Part shown: positions 33,378-42,112 of the stretch, one piece after another
Layout of the letters: every line of letters begins with the position of its first letter
Numbering within the stretch: position 1 is the stretch's first letter
DNA from: Krasilnikovia cinnamomea
Lineage (GTDB): Bacteria; Actinomycetota; Actinomycetes; Mycobacteriales; Micromonosporaceae
Assembly: GCF_004217545.1 (NCBI RefSeq)
Contig: NZ_SHKY01000001.1
Location: 6,014,001 to 6,078,000 of the forward strand
DNA length: 64,000 nt
Direction: 5' to 3'
The notes under the pieces: model-generated
The model's database searches: none
The model's input: the letters and a program-made list of their open reading frames with translations, nothing else
Told to the model about the DNA's origin: nothing
Translations under genes and position numbers: made by a program

Positions 33378-34385
33378 TCAGCGATCCAGTGCCCGGCCGA
33401 GCGGTCGCCCGTAAGCGCGGTGATAGTCGGCCGTAAACCGGCTGAGGTCGGCGTAGCCCCAGCGTGCGGCGATGTCGGCGACGGTGGTGCCGTCGCCGGG
33501 CACTCGGTCGCCGAGTTGCTGGTGGGCGCGGTCGAGCCGTACCCGGCGCAGGTATGCCATGGGGGTGGTGTCCAGGTGGCGGCGGAAGGCGCGCCGGACG
33601 GCGCGGACGCTGACCCGGGCAGCGCGGGCCATGTCGATGACGCTGATGTCGATGTCGGCGTTGGCCTCGATGAACGCGGTCGCGCGGGTCACGGCCGCCG
33701 GGGTGGCGTCGGTGCGATCCTGGTAGCACGCCTCGGGGATGTAGGTGTTGGGAAACGTGGTCAGCACGGCCGCCGCCAGCAGCCGGGTCATCGGCCCGAT
33801 CATCAGGGGGTGGGTGATGAACTCGGCGGCGGTGTTCAGGCTGTCGGTGACGTAATCGACGACGTACAGCCAGCGGCGGGCATCCGCGGGGTGGGCGGGG
33901 CGCCGGGCGGTGAAGCGCAGCGGGGGCAGGGGCTCCTCGGGGCGGTTGCCGGCGGCCTCGGCGATCGCCTGTGGCGCGATGCCGACCAGCGAGCCCAGGA
34001 AGGATTCCTGCCGCAGGTGACATGGCCTGTCCGCGTCGGCTTGCAGGACGAGGTCGCCGGGGCCGAACCGATCGTCATGGACAAGGTCGGTGCGTAAGCC
34101 GCGATGGACCCGCACCACGCTGATCGGCATGAAGTGGCGACCGCGGAACTCGGTTGTCGCCTGGTGTTCCATTGTGTCGAGATGAAACGGTCCGGGATCC
34201 AGCCGCACGTGGCGGAGACGGTAGGTGGCGGGGTCGCGCTGGATGGTCAGCATCGTGTCGTACGCGGCGGTGAGATAGGTCCGGGCGCGGTCCGGGTCGG
34301 TGGTGGCGAACTCGATCCGGTGCCGGTCCGGGTCGCGGAAGACGCACCCGGCAGGCACGCCACCCCCCTCGCGATGGGTGGTCAT
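33378..34385 (-). CDS. AraC-family transcriptional regulator
   Basis: 335 aa. A long N-terminal cupin-like effector domain (about 70-200) precedes the double helix-turn-helix at about 240-330: ISVIDMARAARVSVRAVRRAFRRH, then TTVADIAARWGYADLSRFTADYH. Layout matches the AraC-binding-like-domain regulators of oxygenase or hydrolase genes. The ATG at MTTHREGGG overlaps the stop of the preceding gene (ATGA). It may act on the secreted hydrolase gene further right (inference). Confidence 0.88.
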   Translation of the reverse strand: MTTHREGGGVPAGCVFRDPDRHRIEFATTDPDRARTYLTAAYDTMLTIQRDPATYRLRHVRLDPGPFHLDTMEHQATTEFRGRHFMPISVVRVHRGLRTDLVHDDRFGPGDLVLQADADRPCHLRQESFLGSLVGIAPQAIAEAAGNRPEEPLPPLRFTARRPAHPADARRWLYVVDYVTDSLNTAAEFITHPLMIGPMTRLLAAAVLTTFPNTYIPEACYQDRTDATPAAVTRATAFIEANADIDISVIDMARAARVSVRAVRRAFRRHLDTTPMAYLRRVRLDRAHQQLGDRVPGDGTTVADIAARWGYADLSRFTADYHRAYGRPLGRALDR

Positions 34386-34825
34386 GAGCGCAGCGTCCGG
34401 CTCGGAGCCTGGCCGTAGGGCTGCTGGTAGGCGGCGGCGAAGCGGTGGGGGCGGGCGAAGCCCCACCAGGCGGCGGCAGCGGCCACGGTGACCCCGTCGC
34501 CCGGCTCGGCGGCAACCAGCCTCTCACGGCTGTAGATGCCGCGCCGCGCGAACGTGAGGACGGCAGGAAATAGCCGCTGCGCCGCCGCCGAGATCCGCTG
34601 TAGCGCGGTGAAGTGGACCCGCCAGCCGTCCAGCCCGGTCCACCCCTCGGCCACCCGCACCTCCTCACCGTCCCAGCGCGTGATGATGTGCGACGGCGGC
34701 CCGGTGCCGACCGTGCTCCCATCGCTGACCCGCCGGCAGGCGATAGGGTCCTGCTCCGGCATCACCACCCCCAGGCTGGGCACGACATCTCGGCACGGCG
34801 ATCCATGTCTGTCCGAGGCAGACAT
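34382..34825 (-). CDS. Short protein ending in an AraC-like half HTH
   Basis: About 147 aa from the ATG pair near 34825 (AAAGG upstream); a start at 34762 is also possible. Only the last 40 residues are recognisable: GVTVAAAAAWWGFARPHRFAAAYQQPYG resembles the second helix-turn-helix of AraC proteins. The first helix-turn-helix and a normal effector domain are missing, so it is either a decayed AraC copy or a half-regulator. It is translationally coupled to the full AraC gene after it. Confidence 0.6.
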   Translation of the reverse strand: MSASDRHGSPCRDVVPSLGVVMPEQDPIACRRVSDGSTVGTGPPSHIITRWDGEEVRVAEGWTGLDGWRVHFTALQRISAAAQRLFPAVLTFARRGIYSRERLVAAEPGDGVTVAAAAAWWGFARPHRFAAAYQQPYGQAPSRTLRS

Positions 34826-35014
34826 CATCAACCTTTCCACCCCACCCCGCATGGCGGTAGGGGCTGGAGGGCCGGACCGCACGCCCGAGTAGCAGTCGAA
34901 GTCGGCCCGCGCGATCGTCTCCCCGACGCTGTCCGGGCAGGCTCGTGCGCCCGGATCGTCGGCATGTCGCCGGAATCCATCCGCCCCCGACGCAAATGGG
35001 CCTGACTGACTTCA

Positions 35015-35045
35015 TTGACAAGGGTGTGTGAGTTCTCCATATAGA
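35015..35045 (+). promoter_or_regulatory. Promoter of the secreted hydrolase gene
   Basis: TTGACA at 35015-35020 and TATAGA at 35040-35045 (19-nt spacer; CATATA at 17 nt is the alternative), an AT-rich patch in an otherwise GC-rich region, 70-100 bp before the gene. Confidence 0.55.
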
Positions 35046-35059
35046 AAACCATCTATATG
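35038..35059. promoter_or_regulatory. Inverted-repeat operator overlapping the -10
   Basis: CATATAG-aaaaccat-CTATATG, perfect 7-bp arms covering the -10 and start-site zone of the hydrolase promoter. Confidence 0.6.
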
Positions 35060-35114
35060 AAAGCCGGGTGTGCGGGCGTTCCATCGACGTACCCCCTTCA
35101 CACCTGGAGGCACG

Positions 35115-36074
35115 ATGTTCCGGACCGCACTGGCCTGCCTCGCGCTGACCGCGACGCTGCTCGCCGCGCCCACCCCGGCCACCGCCCTCACCGCTGCCGA
35201 TGCCACGGACCTGGCCCGGCGTGCGGCCACCCTGGACGAGACCGCTCCCGACGACACCTCGGCACCGGGCGCTTTCGCCGTCGGCACCACCGACGTCACT
35301 GTCACCGTCGCCAGACGATCTTTCGGCGCGAAGGTCTGGTATCCAGCCGCGTCGGCCGGTGCGAATCGGCCGGTCGCCGACGGCGCGTTCGGCGTCGTCG
35401 CCTTCGGCCATGGTTTCCTGCAGAGCGTCGGCAGGTACGCCTCAACCCTGTCCCACCTTGCCTCCTGGGGCTTTGTCGTCGCAGCCCCCACGTCCCAAGG
35501 TGGCCTGGCGCCCGACCATTCGGCCTTTGCCGACGACCTCAACGCCACCCTGACCTGGTTCGTCGACCAGGGCACGACGCCGGGATCACGGTTCGCGAAC
35601 CACGTCGACCCCGCCGCACTTGCTCTGTCCGGCCATTCGATGGGCGGTGGCGCCAGCGTGCTGGCGGCGGTCCGAAACCGAAACGTCCGCACCGTTGCCA
35701 ATCTCGCCGCCGCCGAGACGAACCCGTCCGCCAAGACCGCCGCAGCCAACCTTCCGATGGCTGCCATGCTGGTGGCTGGTGATCACGACACAATCGCACC
35801 GCCGGCCGACAACCAGATCCCGATCTACCAGGCCAAACCGGCACCGAAGCAGCTGCGCACCATTCTCGGCGGCTGCCATTGCGGTTTCATGGACAGTGGC
35901 ACCCTGTTCTGCGACAGCGGATCGATCGACCGCGCCGTGCAGCTCAAGCTGACCCGACGGCTACTGACCGACTGGTTCCTGTACACGCTGTCCGGCGATA
36001 CCAGCCGCTACGACGCTGTCTGGGGCATTCAGGCGCAGAACGATCCCCAGATCCGCTTCGAGGGTGCCCGCTGA
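35115..36074 (+). CDS. Secreted alpha/beta hydrolase (dienelactone/PETase-like)
   Basis: 319 aa with a Sec signal peptide (LACLALTATLLAAPTPATA, cleavage near 25). Alpha/beta-hydrolase core with nucleophile in SGHSMGGG, acid Asp in VAGDHDTIAPP and catalytic His in GGCHCGFMD. The layout is that of secreted esterases and cutinase/PET-hydrolase-like or platelet-activating-factor-hydrolase-like enzymes. Cys pairs near the His (CHC and FCDSG) may form a disulfide. The ATG has GGAGG 6 nt upstream; an earlier start would spoil the signal peptide. Substrate not deducible; polyester or lipid ester is likely. Confidence 0.9.
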   Translation: MFRTALACLALTATLLAAPTPATALTAADATDLARRAATLDETAPDDTSAPGAFAVGTTDVTVTVARRSFGAKVWYPAASAGANRPVADGAFGVVAFGHGFLQSVGRYASTLSHLASWGFVVAAPTSQGGLAPDHSAFADDLNATLTWFVDQGTTPGSRFANHVDPAALALSGHSMGGGASVLAAVRNRNVRTVANLAAAETNPSAKTAAANLPMAAMLVAGDHDTIAPPADNQIPIYQAKPAPKQLRTILGGCHCGFMDSGTLFCDSGSIDRAVQLKLTRRLLTDWFLYTLSGDTSRYDAVWGIQAQNDPQIRFEGAR

Positions 36075-36082
36075 TCACCCTT

Positions 36083-36122
36083 AGCCGGAGGGCTCCTCGG
36101 CGCGCTGGCGAGCCCTCCGGCT
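36083..36122. terminator. Terminator after the hydrolase gene
   Basis: A 13-bp perfect stem AGCCGGAGGGCTC/GAGCCCTCCGGCT with a 14-nt loop, 9 nt after the stop. Confidence 0.8.
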
Positions 36123-36261
36123 CACCAGAATCCTCGAGCGCCGTCCGCCGAGGGCTATGCGGCAGTGCCCAGCCCCTGAATGTCACGAGTTCGCAGCCCT
36201 AAGAAGTGGCAGGGTGTAACCGATCTAGTTCTGGGGTGGCGGCGGGGCGGAAGGGGTAGGC

Positions 36262-37845
36262 ATGGGGTTGACCTCTGCCATGCTCGTGCCCCTGGCGCAT
36301 TTGGGACCACTCGGGCATTTAGCAGTACATCCGCATCGGCTCTACGCTCATGGCCGGTTCGGCGAGGTGCTCGACCTCGTCGATGAGAACGAGTGGATCG
36401 CAGACGCCTTTGGCGACCGGGACACGGCACGTGGCGTCCTGCAGATCCGGGCATACGTGCTGACCGAGCTGGGCCGCTACACCGAGGCCGAGACCCTCGG
36501 ACGGGAACTGCTGCGCCGCGCCACCTCCCGGGCCGGCAAGGCAAAGGCCAGCGCTGACCTCGCCGACGTCCTCGTCCGGATGGGCCGCTTGGAGGATGGC
36601 CTGCACCTGCTCGCGACAGCCATGAACATCCTCGAAACGTGCCCCCGGAACTGGCGGTACTTCTCGGCAATGTCGTCGGTCGTCGAACCGGCCCGCTGGG
36701 CAGAGCTGTACGAGCTGTCCGACCTGGCTTCCCGGGCCGACCCACAGTGGCTGGAGGTCGACCCGAACCGGCGCGTCATCATGGACGGCCAGCGCGCGGA
36801 ATCGCTGCTGGAATGGGCGCTGCGGCTGGAGCACGTGGGCTGCCTCGACGAGGCCGGCGCCCGGTACCGGGACGTCATCGCGTTGACCAGGCCGTGGGCC
36901 GACCTGAGCGCCGAGCCCGACCTCGAGTCCGACCGTGCCCTGGTGTCGGCGGTGCTCGCGTGCGCACTGGTGAAAGTGGGCGAGGCCACGCAGGCCCGGG
37001 AGATGGCCGCCAGCGCGATCTCCACGCTGCGCGCCGATGACCGCCTCTTCGACGCCCGCCTGGCGCATCTGGCGTACGGACTGGCGTTGCGCAGTGCCGG
37101 TGAATTCCAAGACGCCGCCCGCGAGCTGACCGCGGCCGAGCAACTCTGCGCCCTGGCGGGCGCCCCGCGACACCGGCTGATATTCCAGTTCGAGCTCGGC
37201 CTGCTCGCTGCGGAGGCCGCGCCCGGCCCGGCGACCACGCAACTGGTCTCCGCGCTGCGCGCACACGCGGAGCAACTGTGGCGGCTGCGGTTGGACCGGG
37301 TGGCGATGCTGCGGCAGGCTAGCCGCCGGGTGCAGTTGGAGGCTGCCCATGCGACCGCGGACGCCGCCGCACAGACGGACCCGCTGACCCAACTGGCGAA
37401 CCGGCGCGCCTTCGACCGGCGCATGGCAGAGCTCGGCACCCAGGATTCCCCCACCGAGGAGGTGTGCCTGCTCCTGGTCGACCTGGACAACTTCAAGCAG
37501 ATCAACGACGGCTTCTCGCACGCGGTCGGCGACACGGTGCTGCGGGAGATCGGCTACGCACTGCGCTCCGAGAGCCGCGTCTCCGACCTGCCCGCCCGCT
37601 TCGGCGGGGACGAGTTCGGTGTTTTCCTCGCCACGGACCTGGCCGGCGCCACACGAATCGCCGCCCGCATGCGTACCGTCATCCGCGACCGTGACTGGCA
37701 CATGGTCGCGCTGGGCCTGCACGTCACAGTCAGCATGGGTCTCGCACCGCTACAGCCCGGCATGACCGGCGAGGATCTGTTCGCCGCCGCCGACAAGCAG
37801 CTCTACGCGGCCAAGCGCGCGGGCAGAGACCGCCTCGCCGCATAG
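36262..37845 (+). CDS. TPR-like / GGDEF diguanylate cyclase
   Basis: 527 aa. Residues about 20-340 are alpha-helical repeats of TPR type (ALRLEHVGCLDEAGARYRDVI, LAYGLALRSAGEFQDAAREL), a short linker helix follows, and residues 365-527 form a GGDEF domain with intact signature RFGGDEFGVF, so it should make cyclic di-GMP. No transmembrane segment, hence cytosolic. An RxxD inhibitory site cannot be confirmed by eye. In actinomycetes c-di-GMP controls development. Start is ATG after AAGGGG. Confidence 0.9.
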   Translation: MGLTSAMLVPLAHLGPLGHLAVHPHRLYAHGRFGEVLDLVDENEWIADAFGDRDTARGVLQIRAYVLTELGRYTEAETLGRELLRRATSRAGKAKASADLADVLVRMGRLEDGLHLLATAMNILETCPRNWRYFSAMSSVVEPARWAELYELSDLASRADPQWLEVDPNRRVIMDGQRAESLLEWALRLEHVGCLDEAGARYRDVIALTRPWADLSAEPDLESDRALVSAVLACALVKVGEATQAREMAASAISTLRADDRLFDARLAHLAYGLALRSAGEFQDAARELTAAEQLCALAGAPRHRLIFQFELGLLAAEAAPGPATTQLVSALRAHAEQLWRLRLDRVAMLRQASRRVQLEAAHATADAAAQTDPLTQLANRRAFDRRMAELGTQDSPTEEVCLLLVDLDNFKQINDGFSHAVGDTVLREIGYALRSESRVSDLPARFGGDEFGVFLATDLAGATRIAARMRTVIRDRDWHMVALGLHVTVSMGLAPLQPGMTGEDLFAAADKQLYAAKRAGRDRLAA

Positions 37846-37881
37846 CGCACCCGCCCCGATGGGCCCCGTGAAAGCCCGGAG

Positions 37882-38478
37882 CTACAGGCCGGTCGATGCC
37901 GACCAATCGACGTGCGTGGTGTGGCCGAGGTTGCCGTACCAGTTGTTGGGTGCCGGATGGAGCTGGAGGTAGGGCAGATCCGGAACACCGTAGGCATGCA
38001 ACACATCCCACACGGCATCGGCGCAGTTGTTGCCGATGACGGCGTAGCCTCGCCCGGCTGCGGCGGCCGCCGCCGAGTTGGCCGGGCCAGGGTCGAACCG
38101 TGAGCTCGAGGCGGTGGTCGACTTGTAGGAGAGGTAGCCGCGGGACCTCATCGCGCTGAGCATCTGTGATTCTGTGCCGTTCTGCCGCCAGGAGCCGTTG
38201 TCGGCCCCGGCCTTGATGTGCGGCTTGCCGTGGGGATTCTCCACCGAGCCGAACGAGTAGCTGTCGCCGCACGTGGTCCGGTAGCCCCAGCCCACGTGGC
38301 CCAGGCCGTTCGCTCCGCTGGGCCGGACGAACACGTAGGCGCCCTTCGCTGCGCCGCAGCCGAGCGCGGACGCGTTCGCGAGTTTCGTCAGCGGCCCAAT
38401 GGACGCCGCAAGAAACACTACTGACAATGCGACTAACAGTACGAGCCGGCGACGTCGCGCCGCGGGGGCTGTGGGCAT
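37882..38478 (-). CDS. Secreted permuted NlpC/P60-like protein
   Basis: 198 aa with a signal peptide or N-terminal anchor (RRRRLVLLVALSVVFLAASIG, about 8-28). The mature part has His in GLGHVGWGYR before Cys in GNNCADAVWDVL, the His-before-Cys order of permuted papain-like (YaeF/YiiX, LRAT-like) enzymes. It may cut peptidoglycan or an amide/ester bond outside the cell. The family call is by motif only, and a simple structural protein cannot be excluded. Confidence 0.6.
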   Translation of the reverse strand: MPTAPAARRRRLVLLVALSVVFLAASIGPLTKLANASALGCGAAKGAYVFVRPSGANGLGHVGWGYRTTCGDSYSFGSVENPHGKPHIKAGADNGSWRQNGTESQMLSAMRSRGYLSYKSTTASSSRFDPGPANSAAAAAAGRGYAVIGNNCADAVWDVLHAYGVPDLPYLQLHPAPNNWYGNLGHTTHVDWSASTGL

Positions 38479-38837
38479 GAATGTCTCCCTGTCTCAGCGT
38501 GAGGGCGGAAGCCGTCAGCCGCGAACTGAGTCACCCTTGCGGCCGGCTGCCGCCAGACATCCTGTACGGGAAACACCGGCGTAGCAATTGCCGTCATCAA
38601 TGGTGCCGCCTCGACGAGGGGTCAATGGCGCCCCTCGCTACGGTCTGTGAACAGGTATGTTCACGTGAACACACGATAATTGCGGACGGTGACGAGGCCG
38701 TCGCGGGTCGGTTGGACAAGGTGTCATCCCGGGTGGGATCTGAGAGAGTTCTCCCCTTCATCTCATTTCTCGCGCAGCGTCAATTCGCATTGACCATCGC
38801 CCTGTTCAGGCCAGGGATCGGAATTCGGGTCGAAGTA
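38479..38837. other. Divergent intergenic region
   Basis: No coding-like frame. Contains the TGTGAACA/TGTTCACG palindrome cluster (listed separately) about 170 bp before the leftward NlpC-like gene and about 240 bp before the rightward cyanophycinase gene. Composition is lower in GC than its surroundings. Confidence 0.6.
38646..38673. promoter_or_regulatory. Overlapping palindromes, probable operator
   Basis: Three TGTGAACA-type arms in a row: TGTGAACA at 38646-38653, TGTTCACG at 38658-38665 and TGAACACA at 38666-38673. The inner 14 bp TGTTCACGTGAACA (38658-38671) are a perfect palindrome. Regulator unknown. Confidence 0.6.
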
Positions 38838-38865
38838 TTGACGTCCGCTCGGCACGGGATATTCT
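38838..38865 (+). promoter_or_regulatory. Promoter of the first cyanophycinase gene
   Basis: TTGACG at 38838-38843, 16-nt spacer, TATTCT at 38860-38865, about 40 nt before the GTG start. Confidence 0.5.
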
Positions 38866-38905
38866 GGCGGTGCACGGTTCGCCCTCACGAATGGTGAGGA
38901 GCAAC

Positions 38906-40150
38906 GTGTCCGCACGACCTTCATTCCTGCGCGTGGTTCCGGCGCTGCTGTGCGCCGCGACTGTCGCAATCGGACCGGTGGCAATGCCGGGCCAAGCCCA
39001 CGCCGCACGCCAGTCCGGCGGCAGCCTGGTCCTCGTCGGCGGTGGCCTGTCCGACGACAACGCGGCCGTCTACGGCGACATCGTCCGGCTGGCCGGCGGC
39101 GCCGGCCGGGCCCGGATCGGCATCATCACCGCGGCCGCGCCGGTGCCCGCCGAGGATCCCGACGCAGGCACCCCCGACTGCAACAACAGTGTCTGCAACG
39201 GTGACTACTACGCGGCCCTGTTCCAGCGCTACGGCGCACACGCGGAATGGATCCCGATCGACCTTGACCACATCGCCGCCGCCGACGACCCGGCCGTGGT
39301 CGCGCAAGTCAACCGGCTCAGCGGCTTCTTCTTCGGCGGCGGCGATCAGTACCGGTACGTGACCACGATGCAACGGGCGGGCGGTGCGGACTCGCCCGCC
39401 CTGGCGGCGATCCGTGCCCGCCTGCACGCGGGGGCGGTGGTCGCCGGGACCAGCGCCGGAGCCCAGATCCAGGCGGGACGGGACATGGTCACCGGCGGCG
39501 AGTCCTACGAGGGACTGCGCGACGGGAGCACGCCGGGCTACTTCGACGACGCCTCCAAGCTCGGCTACCTGCCAGCCGGCGGGTTCGGGTTCTTCCGGGC
39601 CGGATTGCTGGACACCCACTTTTCGCACCGGGGACGGTGGGGCCGCTCGGCGCGTCTCGCGGCAGACACCGGCCACGACCGCGTCTTCGGACTCGACCAG
39701 GACACCGCGCTGGAGGTCACCGGGGTCGGCGGGCGGCACGAGTCGATGCGCGTTCTCGGCGCTTCCGGTGTCCATGTGCTCGATCTGCGCCACGCCAGGG
39801 CGCGCACAGGCGTGGACGGCTGGAGGATCCGCGGCGTGCGATGGACCCGGTTGAGCGACGGCGACGGCTATGACGCGCGAGCGTGGCGCCTGAGGACCAA
39901 CAAGCCCGGATACCGGGGCACCGCGCCGGGCTGCCCGGCTGCGGCGGCTGACGTGTTCGGCCGGGAGGTGTTGTCGACCCTCGCCGCGGATCTGGCCGGG
40001 CGACGCGAGTGCCGTACCGCAGCGGGCCGCACCAGCGAGCAGCACCCCGCGTTCGTGGTGGATCTGCGTCGCGGCCAGCGGTTCACCGCCTACGGGGTGG
40101 GCAGCGCGGCGACGTACAGCGGGCTGCGCGTGAGCATCCGCGGGGCATGA
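38906..40150 (+). CDS. Secreted cyanophycinase-like S51 peptidase
   Basis: 414 aa from GTG, which has GAGGAG 4 nt before it. Signal peptide: hydrophobic 10-24, then MPGQAHA cleavage near 32. S51 motifs: oxyanion-type loop FFGGGDQYRY, nucleophile Ser in GTSAGAQI, and cyanophycinase signature DTHFSHRGRWGR. These fit extracellular cyanophycinase (CphE type), a serine enzyme that cuts the Asp-Arg polymer to beta-Asp-Arg dipeptides. A C-terminal beta-rich region of about 120 residues follows the catalytic part. A second S51 gene lies 4.8 kb to the right around a peptide/amino-acid uptake operon. Confidence 0.85.
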   Translation: MSARPSFLRVVPALLCAATVAIGPVAMPGQAHAARQSGGSLVLVGGGLSDDNAAVYGDIVRLAGGAGRARIGIITAAAPVPAEDPDAGTPDCNNSVCNGDYYAALFQRYGAHAEWIPIDLDHIAAADDPAVVAQVNRLSGFFFGGGDQYRYVTTMQRAGGADSPALAAIRARLHAGAVVAGTSAGAQIQAGRDMVTGGESYEGLRDGSTPGYFDDASKLGYLPAGGFGFFRAGLLDTHFSHRGRWGRSARLAADTGHDRVFGLDQDTALEVTGVGGRHESMRVLGASGVHVLDLRHARARTGVDGWRIRGVRWTRLSDGDGYDARAWRLRTNKPGYRGTAPGCPAAAADVFGREVLSTLAADLAGRRECRTAAGRTSEQHPAFVVDLRRGQRFTAYGVGSAATYSGLRVSIRGA

Positions 40151-40156
40151 AAGCCT

Positions 40157-40194
40157 GGGGCGGGTTCCCGGGCGAGTGCCCGGGAACCCGCCCC
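40157..40194. terminator. Bidirectional terminator
   Basis: A 17-bp perfect stem (GGGGCGGGTTCCCGGGC and its complement) with loop GAGT, between the convergent cyanophycinase and M20 genes; it nearly touches both stops. Confidence 0.9.
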
Positions 40195-40196
40195 GA

Positions 40197-41351
40197 TCAC
40201 GAGGCGACGGTGTCCACCAGCCCGGCGAGCAGGGCGACCCGGGGTGCCACCGAAGCCAGGTCCAGCCACTCGGCGGCGCTGTGGTCGTCGCCGCCGACCG
40301 GTCCGAGTCCGTCGAGCACGGGGACACCGGCGGCGGCCAGCAGGTTGGCGTCGGCGCACCCGCCGGTCTGGGCGGCCTGCACGGGAACGTCCAGTTCGGT
40401 CCCCACCTGCTTGGCGAGCTTGATCAGCTCGTCGGTGCCGGCTGAGCCTTCCCACGGCGGGGTCGGGGCGATCACCGACACGACCGCCGAGACGCCGGGT
40501 ACGCGGGGTTCATGGGCGGCTGCGGTGATCGCCGCGAGCGCGTGCTCGAACGCGTCGGTCCGGTCGGAACGCACGTCGACCACGAGCGTGGCCTGTTCGG
40601 GCACCACGTTGGCGCGCTCCCCGGCCTGTAGCACCCCGACATTGACGGTGACCGACGGCCAGCGGCCGTTGAGCTCCTGCAGGGCGATCGTCAGGCGGGC
40701 GGCCGCCAGTGCGGCGTGGGCGCCACGTTCGGGCTCGATGCCCGCATGCGCGGCACGCCCGCGCAGCGTCACCTTGATGTCGGCGACGCCCTTGCGGCCC
40801 GACACCAGATCGCCGTTCTCGCGGGCGCACTCGAGGCACAGGGCGACGTCCGTCTCGCGGGCGAGGCGGTCGAGCAGCGCACGGCTGCCCACCGAGCCGA
40901 TCTCCTCATCCGGCGTGGCGAGCAGGACGAGTTCGCCGAAGGAGGTACGGCCGCACAGCAGCAGACTCTCGATCGCGGCCAGCCCGGCCAGCACGCCGCC
41001 CTTGTCGTCGCACACCCCGGGACCGTATGCACGGCCCCCGTCCACCCGGAACGGACGGCTGGCTGCGGTGCCGGGTGGGAACACCGTGTCGAGGTGCGCG
41101 GCGAGCAGGACTCGCCGCGTGCCGGTACCGCGGATGCGGGCGAGGACGGCGTCGCCGAGCGGGGCGCCCGTGGCGTCGCGCAGGGGGATGCGACGGGTCT
41201 GCAGCCCGGCCTTCTCGGTCCAGGCCGCCAGCAGGCCGGCGACCCGGTGCAGGCCCGTCACGTCGCGGCTGCCCGAGTCGATGTTCACGAGCCGGCCCAG
41301 CCGTTGCAGGTACGCGGGATGGCGCTGCCACGCCGCGTCGCGCAGGTTCAC
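40197..41351 (-). CDS. M20-family metallopeptidase
   Basis: 384 aa, carboxypeptidase-G2-like. Metal and catalytic residues are present: AHLDTV, GPGVCDDKGG (bridging Asp), catalytic Glu pair in TPDEEIGS, CLECAREN, and the last His in GGDDHSAAEW. A dimerization insert occupies about 185-290. No signal peptide, so it acts in the cytosol. Its ATG overlaps the stop of the ABC ATPase gene, so it is made with the transporter and likely hydrolyses what is imported. Beta-Asp dipeptides are a candidate substrate from context; known cyanophycin-dipeptide hydrolases (IadA, IaaA, CphZ) belong to other families. Confidence 0.9.
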   Translation of the reverse strand: MNLRDAAWQRHPAYLQRLGRLVNIDSGSRDVTGLHRVAGLLAAWTEKAGLQTRRIPLRDATGAPLGDAVLARIRGTGTRRVLLAAHLDTVFPPGTAASRPFRVDGGRAYGPGVCDDKGGVLAGLAAIESLLLCGRTSFGELVLLATPDEEIGSVGSRALLDRLARETDVALCLECARENGDLVSGRKGVADIKVTLRGRAAHAGIEPERGAHAALAAARLTIALQELNGRWPSVTVNVGVLQAGERANVVPEQATLVVDVRSDRTDAFEHALAAITAAAHEPRVPGVSAVVSVIAPTPPWEGSAGTDELIKLAKQVGTELDVPVQAAQTGGCADANLLAAAGVPVLDGLGPVGGDDHSAAEWLDLASVAPRVALLAGLVDTVAS

Positions 41352-42112
41352 AGGACCTTCGACAGGAACGCACGGGTGCGTTCGCTGCGGGGGTTGCCGA
41401 GGACCTCGGCTGGTGTCCCGGTCTCGACGACCGCGCCGCCGTCGAGGAACACCACCTGGTCGGCCACCTGGCTGGCGAAGCCCATCTCGTGCGTTACCAC
41501 GATCATGGTCATCCCGTCGGCGGCCAGGTCTCGCATGACGTCGAGGACCTCGCCGACCAGTTCCGGGTCCAGCGCGGAGGTCGGCTCGTCGAACAGCATC
41601 AGCTTGGGCCGCATCGCCAGGGCGCGCGCGATGGCCACCCGCTGCTGCTGCCCGCCGGAGAGCTGGGCCGGGTAGGCCCCGGCCTTGTCGGCCAGGCCGA
41701 CGCGTTCCAGCAGGACGGCCGCCTGTTCGCGGGCCTGTGCGACCGGTTCGCGCAACACGTGTACGGGAGCCTCGGTGATGTTCTGCAGCACGGTCAGGTG
41801 CCCGAAGAGGTTGAACCGCTGGAAGACCATGCCGATCTCGCGCCGCCGGGTCGCCACCTCGCGCGGGCGCAGCGCGTACAGTCGTCCGCCGTGCTGTCGG
41901 TAGCCGACCGGGGTTCCGTCCACCGTCAGCGTGCCGCCGTCGAGGGTCTCCAGGTGGTTGATGCAGCGCAGGAACGTCGACTTGCCGGAGCCGGAGGGTC
42001 CGAGCAGGCAGCAGACCTGGCCGGGGGCGACGTTGAGGTCGATGCCGCGCAGGACCTCGTGAGCGCCGAAGCGTTTGCGCACGCCGTCGGCATGCACCAT
42101 CGCGGTGGTCAT
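41348..42112 (-). CDS. Polar amino-acid ABC transporter ATPase
   Basis: 254 aa, GlnQ/HisP family. Walker A GPSGSGKST near 39-47, signature LSGGQQQR, Walker B LMLFDEPTSALDP, and switch His in VVTHEMGF. Its ATG overlaps the permease stop, and its stop overlaps the M20 start. Confidence 0.95.
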   Translation of the reverse strand: MTTAMVHADGVRKRFGAHEVLRGIDLNVAPGQVCCLLGPSGSGKSTFLRCINHLETLDGGTLTVDGTPVGYRQHGGRLYALRPREVATRRREIGMVFQRFNLFGHLTVLQNITEAPVHVLREPVAQAREQAAVLLERVGLADKAGAYPAQLSGGQQQRVAIARALAMRPKLMLFDEPTSALDPELVGEVLDVMRDLAADGMTMIVVTHEMGFASQVADQVVFLDGGAVVETGTPAEVLGNPRSERTRAFLSKVL

